From positions 1-36,575 of the IMG/VR virus record IMGVR_UViG_3300025655_000126: a stretch of 36,575 bases of DNA; one strand, 5' to 3'. Under the pieces are notes generated by a model, which had not been told where the DNA came from, did no database searches, and was given only the letters and a program-made list of their open reading frames with translations. The stretch comes from a virus. Below are positions 27,694 to 36,319 of this stretch, one piece after another. The position numbers were made by a program, and so were the translations under genes. Position 1 is the stretch's first letter. Every line of letters begins with the position of its first letter.

Positions 27694-30012
27694 ATGGCAA
27701 ATCTGATCAATACAATTCGTGGCATGAATCAAGTGCTTGAAGAAGGCACGATTCGTGGTAAGGACGGCAAGGAGTATAAAGTCGAACCACAAATGTCTGG
27801 CAACAAGATTCAGTTCAAGGTTACTGATGTTCGTGCCAAACAGTTCAAGACAATTTCTCTTGGTCAGGCAGCAAAACTTTTTGAAGAAGAAGATCTAGAT
27901 GCATTGTCTGAATCTCACTTCAAAGCAGGTGACAAGGTTATCTGGAAAGGAATGGAAGGCGAAGTGATCAGTTCTAAGGGTGAAGGCGATGATGAGGTCT
28001 ACACCGTTAAGTGCGAAGATGGCGAAACCTACCAAATTCCTGCTCGTGAACTCGAAGGGTTTAGCGAAGATGTTATGGATTATGTCAACAAGGCAGCAGA
28101 TTGGGCAAACAAGAATCCTGTTGTTAAAAAGGTTGTTGATGTTGCCAATAAAGTTGGCCAAGCAGTTGCATCGGTTGCTGATCCTTCCGTTGCTGATAAG
28201 AAACTGAAGGAAGGTTTCTTTGATTATAAGTCGCTTGCTAAAGATGTTGCTAAGAAGTTTGGTAAGAAGGGCAAGGCAAAAGATATTGCTAAATGGGTCA
28301 AGGATAACTCTGACGATGATTACAAGTTTAACATGGGTGATCTTTCATCTGAGTTGAAGAAGATGGGTTTCCGTGTTGAAGAAGTCGAAGTTGTTGTTGA
28401 ACGCACCTTTACCGATAAAGAAATTAAGATGGCATATGGTATTCTAAATGATCCTCGCTACAAGCAGGGTAATTTGACTGGTGCTGTCAAGGCAATTGAA
28501 AAGATTGCTAGGGGTTTGAGTGCTCATCCTAGTGTCAAAAAGGCAATGCGTGCCACTCAGGAATCTTTGGGTGAAGCAGCACTGAACATTCCAAAGTCAA
28601 ACATGCCTAAGACACTGAAGCAAATGGTATCTGATTACATTGATAAGACTAGCGACGATAAACTTGTTCGTCTTGCCAAGGTATTGGGTAAGAACATCAC
28701 AATTAAAGGTAATCGTGTGATTATCGAAGAGACAGAAATCGATTTAGACGAGGAGATTAACATGAAAATTAAGACCGTTGAAGAAGCAAAGCGTTTCGGT
28801 CTGACGCAGTCTTTGCTTGATGCGGTCAAGACTGTTATCGGTGCCGAACTTGATCCAGTAAATGATAAAGAAAACGATAAGAAGTTCAAGGATCGTAAGG
28901 ATAAAGACATCGACAATGATGGTGATGTAGATAGTTCTGACGAATATTTGCATAAGCGTCGTGCTGCTACAGATGACGCTATCGATGGCGGCAAGAAACC
29001 TGCCGAAGAAAGTGATATTGGTCAGGGCAAGAAGGCAACTGATGCTCCACCAAAGGTCAGTTCAAAGGGCAAGGAAGGAAAGGGAATTTCTTCTGATGAA
29101 ATGACTGCTGCTGCCGCTCAGATTGCCAAAAGCAAGATGAAGTCTGAAGGTGATGACGAAAACGATCGTGACATCAACATCAATATTGATAACGATGGTA
29201 ACGATGAGAAAGAACCTAAGAAGGACGTCAAGAAGAAGTCTGATGAAAAAGATGTTGATGCTAAGAAAGCAGAAATGTCAAAAGATACGGACGGCGATGA
29301 TGAAATGTCTGATGAAGAAAAGGCAAAAGAAAAAGAATACATTGCCAAGAAGTCCAATAAGAAAGAACCAGTTGATACCAAACCAGTGATGAAAGAAGAT
29401 TTGGACGCTGCTGTTCGTCGTGTTGTCTTTGGAATAAAAGAAACAGAACTTGATGAATCAGTTGAAATCGAAGAAGCGTATGGTCCATCCACTAAGGGAT
29501 ACATAAAGCAAGTTAAAAAGAGTTCTTATAAAGGATATTTGAAGAGAAAGCATGCTGCAGAAGTTGAAAAAGGTGGTGAGCCAAATCCTGGAAAGTGGAG
29601 CCATCCTAAGAACGAAGAAGCATCCAACTGCAAGACTATGAAAGAAGAAGAGATGACCGATGCTCAAATGAAGAAGCGTGAAGAAATCGTCAAGTCTATG
29701 AAGAAGAAAGAAGACGAGTTCAAAGCAAAATATGGCGATCGTTGGAAAGATGTAATGTATGCAACTGCTACTAAGATGGCAATGAAGGAAGGTGCATCAT
29801 GGACGAAGAAAGAAGATTTCGCTTCTGACTACGCTGCACAGGCAAAATCTCAGGCAGTGTTTGGTAAATCCACACCTGAGATTGATATTACTCAGAAAGC
29901 TGCAAAGGCAGCAGTCAACACTGTAAAGGGTGTTCTGAGCAAGATTAAGGGCAAACCTGCGCCAAATGACTCTGCAAATAGCAAGGGTGGCGACACTAGC
30001 GTTGCTCCATAA
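27694..30012 (+). CDS. large charged mosaic virion protein with EF-hand-like loop, 772 aa
   Basis: The protein is a string of modules separated by acidic low-complexity linkers. It has an SH3-like N-terminal part (FKAGDKVIWKGMEGEVISSKG), a helical middle (VNKAADWANKNPVVKKVVDVANKVG), a tail-fibre-unlike DKEIKMAYGILNDPRYKQGN element, and an EF-hand/dockerin-type loop DIDNDGDVDSSDEYLHKRR. A highly charged DE/K stretch follows, then a C-terminal KYGDRWKDVMYATATKMAMKEG. Such mosaic proteins are common in marine T4-like virions. Several LxE sites suggest prohead-protease processing. Function unknown. Confidence 0.65.
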   Translation: MANLINTIRGMNQVLEEGTIRGKDGKEYKVEPQMSGNKIQFKVTDVRAKQFKTISLGQAAKLFEEEDLDALSESHFKAGDKVIWKGMEGEVISSKGEGDDEVYTVKCEDGETYQIPARELEGFSEDVMDYVNKAADWANKNPVVKKVVDVANKVGQAVASVADPSVADKKLKEGFFDYKSLAKDVAKKFGKKGKAKDIAKWVKDNSDDDYKFNMGDLSSELKKMGFRVEEVEVVVERTFTDKEIKMAYGILNDPRYKQGNLTGAVKAIEKIARGLSAHPSVKKAMRATQESLGEAALNIPKSNMPKTLKQMVSDYIDKTSDDKLVRLAKVLGKNITIKGNRVIIEETEIDLDEEINMKIKTVEEAKRFGLTQSLLDAVKTVIGAELDPVNDKENDKKFKDRKDKDIDNDGDVDSSDEYLHKRRAATDDAIDGGKKPAEESDIGQGKKATDAPPKVSSKGKEGKGISSDEMTAAAAQIAKSKMKSEGDDENDRDININIDNDGNDEKEPKKDVKKKSDEKDVDAKKAEMSKDTDGDDEMSDEEKAKEKEYIAKKSNKKEPVDTKPVMKEDLDAAVRRVVFGIKETELDESVEIEEAYGPSTKGYIKQVKKSSYKGYLKRKHAAEVEKGGEPNPGKWSHPKNEEASNCKTMKEEEMTDAQMKKREEIVKSMKKKEDEFKAKYGDRWKDVMYATATKMAMKEGASWTKKEDFASDYAAQAKSQAVFGKSTPEIDITQKAAKAAVNTVKGVLSKIKGKPAPNDSANSKGGDTSVAP

Positions 30013-30014
30013 AT

Positions 30015-30022
30015 TATAAATA
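30015..30022 (+). promoter_or_regulatory. T4-type late promoter TATAAATA
   Basis: Exact late consensus three bases after the previous gene and 36 bases before the next ATG; an AAGGAG ribosome-binding site lies between. Confidence 0.75.
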
Positions 30023-30057
30023 GAAAACAATAATTCTGACATATAAGGAGAATAACT

Positions 30058-30576
30058 ATGTCACTTTGGGGATCTTACGATTTAGTACCGCAGTCTAACA
30101 CTGCTACGGCAACGATTGTCGTAACTGCTGCGAACAATACCGTTATCGGTACGAACACCAAGTTCGCCGATGATTTCAATTCTGGTAACTATCTGTATGT
30201 TGGCGACAACAACTATGTAATTACCACCATTTCTAACAACACCGTAATGACTGTTCGTTCAGCAACTACGCTGGCAACCACTGTTATTCCTGGTGCAAGT
30301 TCTAATGGTGCTTACATTGTTTCTGAGAAGCCAATGTCCATCACCTACGCACAGGCAAACAACGCACAGGTTAGCATGAGTGCTAATGCTGTATATGGTG
30401 TATCTGCTGCTGAAATGGGTTCAACTAGCGGTGAATCCTATGCAGTTGCTCACTCTGGTTGGAATCTGCGTACTGTTGGTACTGGCGGTCGTGCTGGTCG
30501 TGTTACCTATGAAACACTGGTTGCTGGTGGTATCTCTGGCGACGCTGACGACGATTCAATCCTTCCAGATTCGTAA
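30058..30576 (+). CDS. virion structural protein, 172 aa
   Basis: MSLWGSYDLVPQSNTATATIVVTAANNTVIGTNTKF begins a beta-rich, Asn/Thr/Ala-rich protein of a type common in marine T4-like virions (MSxWGxxD...). No signal peptide or membrane segment. It has its own late promoter and strong ribosome-binding site, consistent with high late expression. The exact virion position is unknown. Confidence 0.65.
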   Translation: MSLWGSYDLVPQSNTATATIVVTAANNTVIGTNTKFADDFNSGNYLYVGDNNYVITTISNNTVMTVRSATTLATTVIPGASSNGAYIVSEKPMSITYAQANNAQVSMSANAVYGVSAAEMGSTSGESYAVAHSGWNLRTVGTGGRAGRVTYETLVAGGISGDADDDSILPDS

Positions 30577-30587
30577 GGAGTTGACAA

Positions 30588-30968
30588 ATGGCTGATAAGA
30601 AGGTTACTGATCTGACTGCACTGGCGTCTGCTAGTGGTGATGACCTTCTGTTGGTCGTCAACGATCCTACTGGAACGCCAGCAAGCAGAAAGATTACGGT
30701 AAATCAGTTTTTTGGTGCAGTAGCAGCGAATACAGTACACACAGGAACTTTATCTTGTTCTGCAAATACTACATTCAGTGGTAACAAGGTAACAGTTTCT
30801 GCAAATACTACATTCAGTGGCAATTTGCGTTTATCATCAGACACTCCATCATCCAATGTTGCTTCGGCAGAAGGATATGGTACTGGTTCTATTTGGTTTG
30901 ATGCAGATTACATTTATGTTGCAACTGCTTCTGGTACAATTAAGAGGGCTGCATTGAGCGTATTCTAA
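30588..30968 (+). CDS. tail-fibre-like structural protein with 13-aa repeat, 126 aa
   Basis: The N-terminus MADKKVTDLTALASASGDDLLLVVNDPTGTPASRKITVNQFF is the usual anchoring head of phage tail-fibre and tail proteins. A tandem repeat SANTTFSGNxxxx (two copies, each 13 residues) suggests a short trimeric beta-helical stalk, followed by GYGTGSIWFDADYIYVATASGTIKR, a typical fibre C-terminus. An AAGGAG ribosome-binding site precedes the ATG. Confidence 0.65.
   Translation: MADKKVTDLTALASASGDDLLLVVNDPTGTPASRKITVNQFFGAVAANTVHTGTLSCSANTTFSGNKVTVSANTTFSGNLRLSSDTPSSNVASAEGYGTGSIWFDADYIYVATASGTIKRAALSVF
30758..30820 (+). repeat. two direct 24-bp repeats in the fibre-like gene
   Basis: The same 24 bases occur at 30758-30781 and 30797-30820, offset 39 bases (13 codons), so the repeat stays in frame. 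Identity at the DNA level suggests recent duplication. Confidence 0.85.
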
Positions 30969-31355
30969 ATGTTTAAAGATTTGACGGAAGAAAACTTCCA
31001 ACTTTTTGCTATGAAACATTATTTGAATCCGCATTGTACGGATCTTCTGGAGTTTCATGATGATCTCAGAAAGATTCGTTATATAAAACGACTCTTTAAG
31101 AAGTACGAAGAAACTGGAGAACTGAAAGAACGATTGATATTGAATCATCTTGTTGTACTCTACAATATGTTTGAGAGTAGAGCAATGACGAGAATGCTGT
31201 TTCTAAAGTTAGATGAGCATCTTCATTATCTTAAACCGTTCTTGATTTTTCTCAACTACTGGCCAACAGAGATTGGATTGGTTAACAACAAAAAGGTTCT
31301 TGATAGCGATATCGGTTTAGACGAAGGTATTGTAAAGGTTCTAAGGAATATCTAA
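30969..31355 (+). CDS. conserved phage protein (DUF7207-like), 128 aa
   Basis: Helical protein (DLRKIRYIKRLFKKYEETGELKERLILNHLVVLYNMF ... LFLKLDEHLHYLKPFLIFLNYWP) resembling a small conserved protein of T4-like marine phages and many other phages, function unknown. It directly abuts the fibre-like gene and overlaps the next ATG by one base. Confidence 0.65.
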   Translation: MFKDLTEENFQLFAMKHYLNPHCTDLLEFHDDLRKIRYIKRLFKKYEETGELKERLILNHLVVLYNMFESRAMTRMLFLKLDEHLHYLKPFLIFLNYWPTEIGLVNNKKVLDSDIGLDEGIVKVLRNI

Positions 31356-32680
31356 TGGCAGGAAAGGTAATGGATCTTGTTCTTGTGTATCAGTTTCTGA
31401 AGAGACTGACTACGCCATTTGACAAGACCGACGCATTCAAACTTGGCATCATTGATGCCGAGGGAAATGTCCTCAAGCCATACAAAACCTTGGAAACGAA
31501 AGAAGAAAAAGATGCCTACGGTTATTTTGATCGTTTGGTGTTTGGTCTAAGAAGATTGCTTGAGAAATTGCCATTTGGAAAGAGTCGGTTTGCATCATTT
31601 GCTGCTGCATTATATCTCATCAAAGAAAGTGCTGACCCCAAAGAGCATTACACTGATGAAGAATTGATGCAGGGTTTAATGGAGAACTACGATTACTTGG
31701 ATAGGACTTCTATGAAAAAGTTAAACGAATTGTTTGAAAGTCAAAACATTGACGAACTGAGCAAAGAAACACTTGCTTCCTACAAGAAGAAGGCAGGCGA
31801 GGATGCTCGTAAGGCAGACAAGAAAGGTGACTTCAAGCGTGGTAACAAGCGTTTCTCTGGTATCATGAGAGCGACCAAGAAAGAGTTTGAGAAATCCAAC
31901 GAAGAAGTTGATGAAGGTGTAAACCATGATCGTTACATGAGAGCGCATGGTAAGAAAGCATCTGGTACTGGTACTTGGATGTTTACCACCAAGCGTATGG
32001 GTGATGTGGATTACAAAAACAGCAAAGAAGTTTATACATCTCGTTCAAACACAAAGTTGAGTGACGCTGCTAAAGATGCAATGAAAGCACTCGGTTCTAA
32101 AGAAGTTTATGTAATGGAACAGATTGATGAAGCATCATATAAAGTTCCAAGCAACTATGCTGCCATGATGCTGGCGAAAAAGAAGAGAGAGAAAAACAAG
32201 GTTTCTCAAAACAAGATTATGTCAAAACACAAGTTTGCTTATGAAAAACCAAAAAAAGAAGAAGTTGAACTTGATGAAGGCAAGTTAGATAAGTCTTCAC
32301 CAATCTATAAGGAATACGAAGCACTTAATAAAAAGTCTGTTGCTGATCTTCGTAACATCATTGGTCGCAGTCATCGTGTTGCTGACCTGAAGGGTTATGA
32401 TAAAGCAGGTGCGCTTCGACAGATCCTTGATGACAAGTATGGCGAAAAGAAGGTTGATGCTTTCTTTGGTGAAGAAGTAGAAGTCAATGAAGATGCTCCA
32501 GCAAATGTAACTGGTACTGGTGTTGTTGGTACTGGTGATGATCCTGTACATTGGAAGAAGATGGATGCTCGTAAGAAGGATGTTAAAGAATTCCTTCGCC
32601 GTTATACTGAGCAAAAGATGAAGCGTGAAAGTATTAAAAAGAAAAAAGACTTCATGAAACAATTAGGAATTGATGTCTAA
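31355..32680 (+). CDS. mosaic virion structural protein, 441 aa
   Basis: The N-terminal 110 residues (MAGKVMDLVLVYQFLKRLTTPFDKTDAFKLGIIDAEGN) are conserved in T4-like cyanophages. The rest is modular: IDELSKETLASYKKKAGEDA, a widespread phage internal-protein module; a KVPSNYAAMMLAKKKREK element; an AGALRQILDDKYG helix; and the ending VTGTGVVGTGDDPVHWKK, a C-terminal signature of these virion proteins. It overlaps its upstream neighbour by one base and its stop overlaps the next ATG (TAATG). Confidence 0.7.
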   Translation: MAGKVMDLVLVYQFLKRLTTPFDKTDAFKLGIIDAEGNVLKPYKTLETKEEKDAYGYFDRLVFGLRRLLEKLPFGKSRFASFAAALYLIKESADPKEHYTDEELMQGLMENYDYLDRTSMKKLNELFESQNIDELSKETLASYKKKAGEDARKADKKGDFKRGNKRFSGIMRATKKEFEKSNEEVDEGVNHDRYMRAHGKKASGTGTWMFTTKRMGDVDYKNSKEVYTSRSNTKLSDAAKDAMKALGSKEVYVMEQIDEASYKVPSNYAAMMLAKKKREKNKVSQNKIMSKHKFAYEKPKKEEVELDEGKLDKSSPIYKEYEALNKKSVADLRNIIGRSHRVADLKGYDKAGALRQILDDKYGEKKVDAFFGEEVEVNEDAPANVTGTGVVGTGDDPVHWKKMDARKKDVKEFLRRYTEQKMKRESIKKKKDFMKQLGIDV

Positions 32681-33990
32681 TGGCACAGTATCGCAAGGAC
32701 ACCAATCAGTATTTGGATAATGGGAAAACCATCTTTGAGGTGGTTATGCTTGCCGACCAATATGGCAATCAGATTGGTCCAGCGAATCCATCAGGTACAG
32801 CAGTTGACGCATTTGGTCGTGCTAGAGTTTCTGAACCATATACTCTATTTGATCACATGCATCGTTTTGATGATAACGAATGGCAGTTTGCAAATACAAT
32901 CTCAGCAACTGCAAACTCTGAATTTAAATCAGAACAAGGTTTGTTGCATCTAAATGTTGATACAACAAATGGTGCGTTTAATAAAAAAGAATCTAGAAAA
33001 GTTTTTTCATATCAACCTGGAAAGTCTTTGCAAATTATGCAAACTTTTCAGATGGACGAACCAAAAGATGGATTGCGTCAGCGTATTGGATACTTTGGTG
33101 CTAACAATGGTATCTATCTAGAACAGTCAAATAGCGACATCTATTTTGTCAATCGTTATCTAACAGATTCTGGTGTTGAAGAAAGAAGAATTCCTCAGGC
33201 ACAGTGGAACTATGACACCATGGATGGAGATGGTCCATCTCATATTACACTTGATCTAACTAAGTCTCAAATTTGGTGGACTGATGTTGAGTGGTTGGGT
33301 GTTGGTTCTGTAAGAACTGGTTTTGTGGTTGATGGTCAATTTATTCATTGCCATTCGTTCCATCATGCTAATCGCCAAGCAAATACTTATATGCAAACTG
33401 CATGTTTGCCTCTTCGTGTTGAAATTGAAAACACTGCTGCAACTGCAAGCAACAGCACACTAAAGATGATTTGCTCAACGGTAATCAGTGAAGGTGGTTA
33501 TCAGTTGCGTGGTGAAAAGCGATCAGTTTCTATTCCAATCAATTCACCAAAGAATCTGGCAAACGCAAATGTTTATTATGCAGCTGCTGGATTGAAGTTG
33601 AAGACAAGTGATCTAGATGCAATTGTAATTCCTAGAAACATTTCTCTTATGGGTATCGGCAACAACGCATACTTCAACTGGCGTTTGATTCGTGGTGGAG
33701 CAATTCAAGGTGGTTCTTGGGTAGATGCAGGTACAACTTCAAGTGTAATGTATAACATCACGGGATCAACTATTGCATCTGGTGGTAGAGTAGTTGCTAG
33801 TGGATTTATTTCTTCAACGAATCAATCTGGTTCTGGCACTGTAAATCTAACAGGTGAAGATGTATTTGGTCTTCAGTTGCGTGCTGATCGTTTTCATGAT
33901 CAACCAGAAGAATTTATTTTGGCAGTTGCGCCGAAGGTGGCGGGTGATGATGTTTATGCAGCAATTGACTGGGAAGAGATTACTAGGTAA
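32680..33990 (+). CDS. virion structural protein, 436 aa
   Basis: The sequence MAQYRKDTNQYLDNGKTIFEVVMLADQYGNQIG ... GRARVSEPYTLFDHMHRF belongs to a family common in T4-like cyanophage virions. It is beta-rich throughout with no catalytic motif seen. The family is usually detected with virion proteins, but its position in the particle is not something I can give. Confidence 0.65.
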   Translation: MAQYRKDTNQYLDNGKTIFEVVMLADQYGNQIGPANPSGTAVDAFGRARVSEPYTLFDHMHRFDDNEWQFANTISATANSEFKSEQGLLHLNVDTTNGAFNKKESRKVFSYQPGKSLQIMQTFQMDEPKDGLRQRIGYFGANNGIYLEQSNSDIYFVNRYLTDSGVEERRIPQAQWNYDTMDGDGPSHITLDLTKSQIWWTDVEWLGVGSVRTGFVVDGQFIHCHSFHHANRQANTYMQTACLPLRVEIENTAATASNSTLKMICSTVISEGGYQLRGEKRSVSIPINSPKNLANANVYYAAAGLKLKTSDLDAIVIPRNISLMGIGNNAYFNWRLIRGGAIQGGSWVDAGTTSSVMYNITGSTIASGGRVVASGFISSTNQSGSGTVNLTGEDVFGLQLRADRFHDQPEEFILAVAPKVAGDDVYAAIDWEEITR

Positions 33991-34358
33991 TGACTATGGC
34001 AGCTCGCAAAACTCCAAGCTATGTGTATGAATCAGGTGAAATTGACTATTTCCAACTGATCGAGGATCGCAGAGTGGAAACCGAACAACACATCGAGAAA
34101 CTTCACATAAGGATCAATGGTTTGAAAGACGAACTCTACGAAGAGATCGCTGACTCCCATAAAGAGATTATGCAAGAAATTCGTGAGATGAAAACCGAGC
34201 AGCGTGAACATGCCGAAGCAGAATCAAAGGGTCTGCAGAACATCAACAATCGTTTAAGTGATCTTGAAACGATGAAATGGGTCGTTATTGGTGGTGGAGT
34301 TGCCGTTGGGTGGCTGCTACTCGGTGGTCTAGACGCACTGAAAAATCTTTTGTCATAA
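33990..34358 (+). CDS. tail-anchored coiled-coil protein (XhlA-like layout), 122 aa
   Basis: Long predicted coiled coil (ETEQHIEKLHIRINGLKDELYEEIADSHKEIMQEIREMKTEQ) followed by one C-terminal transmembrane helix (MKWVVIGGGVAVGWLLLGGL). This is the layout of XhlA haemolysin/holin-associated proteins, but there is no clear sequence match, so a lysis role is only a possibility. ATG overlaps the previous stop. Confidence 0.55.
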   Translation: MTMAARKTPSYVYESGEIDYFQLIEDRRVETEQHIEKLHIRINGLKDELYEEIADSHKEIMQEIREMKTEQREHAEAESKGLQNINNRLSDLETMKWVVIGGGVAVGWLLLGGLDALKNLLS

Positions 34359-34363
34359 ATTGT

Positions 34364-34392
34364 TTGTCTTTAGATCCGTTTCAGTGTATAAT
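34364..34392 (+). promoter_or_regulatory. sigma70-type promoter TTGTCT-17-TATAAT for gene 61
   Basis: TTGTCT (34364-34369) and TATAAT (34387-34392) are 17 bases apart. A start seven bases after the -10 would coincide with the gene 61 ATG, suggesting a leaderless message from this promoter. Confidence 0.75.
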
Positions 34393-34398
34393 CACTGA

Positions 34399-35421
34399 AT
34401 GGATTATATTGACACCAAGTACATTCAACTTGTCTCTGCCTCTCTAGAAAACTTCAAGAACAAGGGCAATGGCGTATATAACATGCGTTGCCCATTCTGT
34501 GGAGACTCACAGACCAACAAGTCTAAGGCACGAGGATACATCTTCCAAAAGGAAGGCAATCCAATCTACAAGTGTCACAACTGTGGGAAGGGTGCTACGC
34601 TTCCCAACTTTCTCAAGCATGTCAACGGTCAACTCTACAAAGAGTATGCGCTAGAGAAGTTCTCCGGAAGCGAGAGAAAGACTCCTGCGATTCCCAAGAC
34701 CAAAACCGAACTGCGTTTCAAGAAGCGACCAGAATATCTCAAGACTCCGCTTGGTAATCTAAAGAAAGTGTCTCAACTGGATCCCGAGCATCCAGTCAAA
34801 CAGTATGTGCTTGGTCGAAAAATACCGCAACGGTTTCATTATAAATTATTTTATGCACCGAAGTTCTATGCCTTCGCCAAGCAGTTTGCTCCATCTAAGT
34901 TCCAAGATATCGAGAAAGATGAACCTCGCCTAATAATCCCATTCATTGATAGGAACAAACAATTGATTGGGTTCCAAGGCAGAGCGTTCGGCAAGACATC
35001 GCTGCGATATATAACAGTGAAACTAGATGAAGATGCACCGAAAGTATTTGGTGCAGATAGTATTGATCGGAGCAAAACAGTCTATGTGGTTGAAGGACCA
35101 ATTGACTCCATGTTCCTAGATAATGCAGTTGCGATGGGCGGAGCAGACCTTACTGCGGATGCACTACATATGATTGGAACAACTGATCTTGTGTTTGTGT
35201 TTGATAACGAACCACGCAACAAAGAAATTCTAAAAAGGATTGAAAAGATCATTGATTTAGGTTATAGTATATCTCTCTTCCCAGACTATGTAAAAGAAAA
35301 AGACATCAACGACATGGTGCTTGCTGGAAGAGACGTCGATGAAATTCAAGCGATTATAAGTAATAACACCTTCAAAGGTCTAGCAGCGAAGGCGAAGTTA
35401 AGTGAATGGAGAAAAGCATGA
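34399..35421 (+). CDS. 61: DNA primase, T4 gp61-like, 340 aa
   Basis: Makes RNA primers for the lagging strand with helicase gp41. The N-terminal zinc site is CPFC (C31, C34) and CHNC (C59, C62). The TOPRIM catalytic domain has VVEGPID (EGPID 232-236) and a DNE (269-271) in LVFVFDNEPRNKE. T4 gp61 is 342 aa, so the gene is complete. It lies away from gene 41, after the virion genes, and has its own sigma70-like promoter. No ribosome-binding site is visible upstream. Confidence 0.92.
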   Translation: MDYIDTKYIQLVSASLENFKNKGNGVYNMRCPFCGDSQTNKSKARGYIFQKEGNPIYKCHNCGKGATLPNFLKHVNGQLYKEYALEKFSGSERKTPAIPKTKTELRFKKRPEYLKTPLGNLKKVSQLDPEHPVKQYVLGRKIPQRFHYKLFYAPKFYAFAKQFAPSKFQDIEKDEPRLIIPFIDRNKQLIGFQGRAFGKTSLRYITVKLDEDAPKVFGADSIDRSKTVYVVEGPIDSMFLDNAVAMGGADLTADALHMIGTTDLVFVFDNEPRNKEILKRIEKIIDLGYSISLFPDYVKEKDINDMVLAGRDVDEIQAIISNNTFKGLAAKAKLSEWRKA

Positions 35422-35627
35422 GTGTAAGAACATGTGAGTTATATAATGAAGATAATGATCGTAAGGCAGTAATCTTTGTTGATAAAAGTTTAGATAAAGA
35501 TGTGTGGTGCGTTGATTGTTATGAAGGCGCACACTTCGTAAGATTGATTGAATGTGAAGGGCATACTGAACAATATGCCTATGACGCAGCAGAAAACTGG
35601 GTGAATAAGTGGGGGAGTTTTGAATGA
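35418..35627 (+). CDS. hypothetical protein, 69 aa
   Basis: Starts MSVRTCELYNEDNDRKAVIFVDKS; an in-frame ATG four codons earlier (35406) is possible, but 35418 sits on the ATGA overlap with gene 61. The segment YAYDAAENWVNKWG is conserved in small T4-like phage proteins of unknown function. It overlaps thyX by four bases (ATGA). Confidence 0.65.
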   Translation: MSVRTCELYNEDNDRKAVIFVDKSLDKDVWCVDCYEGAHFVRLIECEGHTEQYAYDAAENWVNKWGSFE

Positions 35628-36307
35628 ATGTTAAATTGGTTTCATACAGTCAGCCAAGCAAAGAGTTTCTGACTGAAGGATTAGAGAATGTCCAAGATCT
35701 TATCGCCTACTGTGCTAGAGTTAGCAATCCAAGCAATCAATTTAACACAGAAACTTCCGAACGACTCATTAGATATCTGGTTAAGCACAAACATTGGTCA
35801 CCGCTGGAAACAGTATCCGCCTGCCTTGAGATTGAAACTACTCGAGACATTGCGAGACAGATCCTACGCCATCGTTCGTTCTCATTTCAAGAATTTAGCC
35901 AGCGATATGCCGATCCAACTCAGGACTTGTCTTTTGTGGTTCGAGAAGCAAGACTACAAGATACCGTCAATCGACAGAACAGCGTAGAGTTGGACATGAC
36001 TGATGACGATAATCGTCGTCTTCAGTATCAGTGGGAACAACATCAAAAGAATCTGATCAAAGCAGCACAAGACGCATACTCTTGGGCAATTGAACACGGC
36101 ATCGCCAAAGAACAGGCACGTGCAGTTTTGCCTGAAGGTCTGACGATGTCACGCATGTATATGAATGGAACACTTCGCAGTTGGATTCACTACATCGATC
36201 TGCGCAGTTCAAATGGAACGCAAAAGGAACACATGGAAGTTGCTCGTGCCTGTGCTAAGGTAATCGCAGACATCTTTCCAATGGCTGATTCTTTTGTAGA
36301 AGAATAA
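35624..36307 (+). CDS. thyX: flavin-dependent thymidylate synthase ThyX, 227 aa
   Basis: Makes dTMP from dUMP using methylene-tetrahydrofolate and FAD. The ThyX signature RHRxxSxxExSQRY appears as RHRSFSFQEFSQRY (82-95). The substrate-binding part ARAVLPEGLTMSRMYMNGTLRSWIHYIDLR is also typical. The length fits the family. It precedes nrdA, giving a nucleotide-synthesis pair, and starts on an ATGA overlap. Confidence 0.93.
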   Translation: MNVKLVSYSQPSKEFLTEGLENVQDLIAYCARVSNPSNQFNTETSERLIRYLVKHKHWSPLETVSACLEIETTRDIARQILRHRSFSFQEFSQRYADPTQDLSFVVREARLQDTVNRQNSVELDMTDDDNRRLQYQWEQHQKNLIKAAQDAYSWAIEHGIAKEQARAVLPEGLTMSRMYMNGTLRSWIHYIDLRSSNGTQKEHMEVARACAKVIADIFPMADSFVEE

Positions 36308-36319
36308 CAAGGGGTAATT

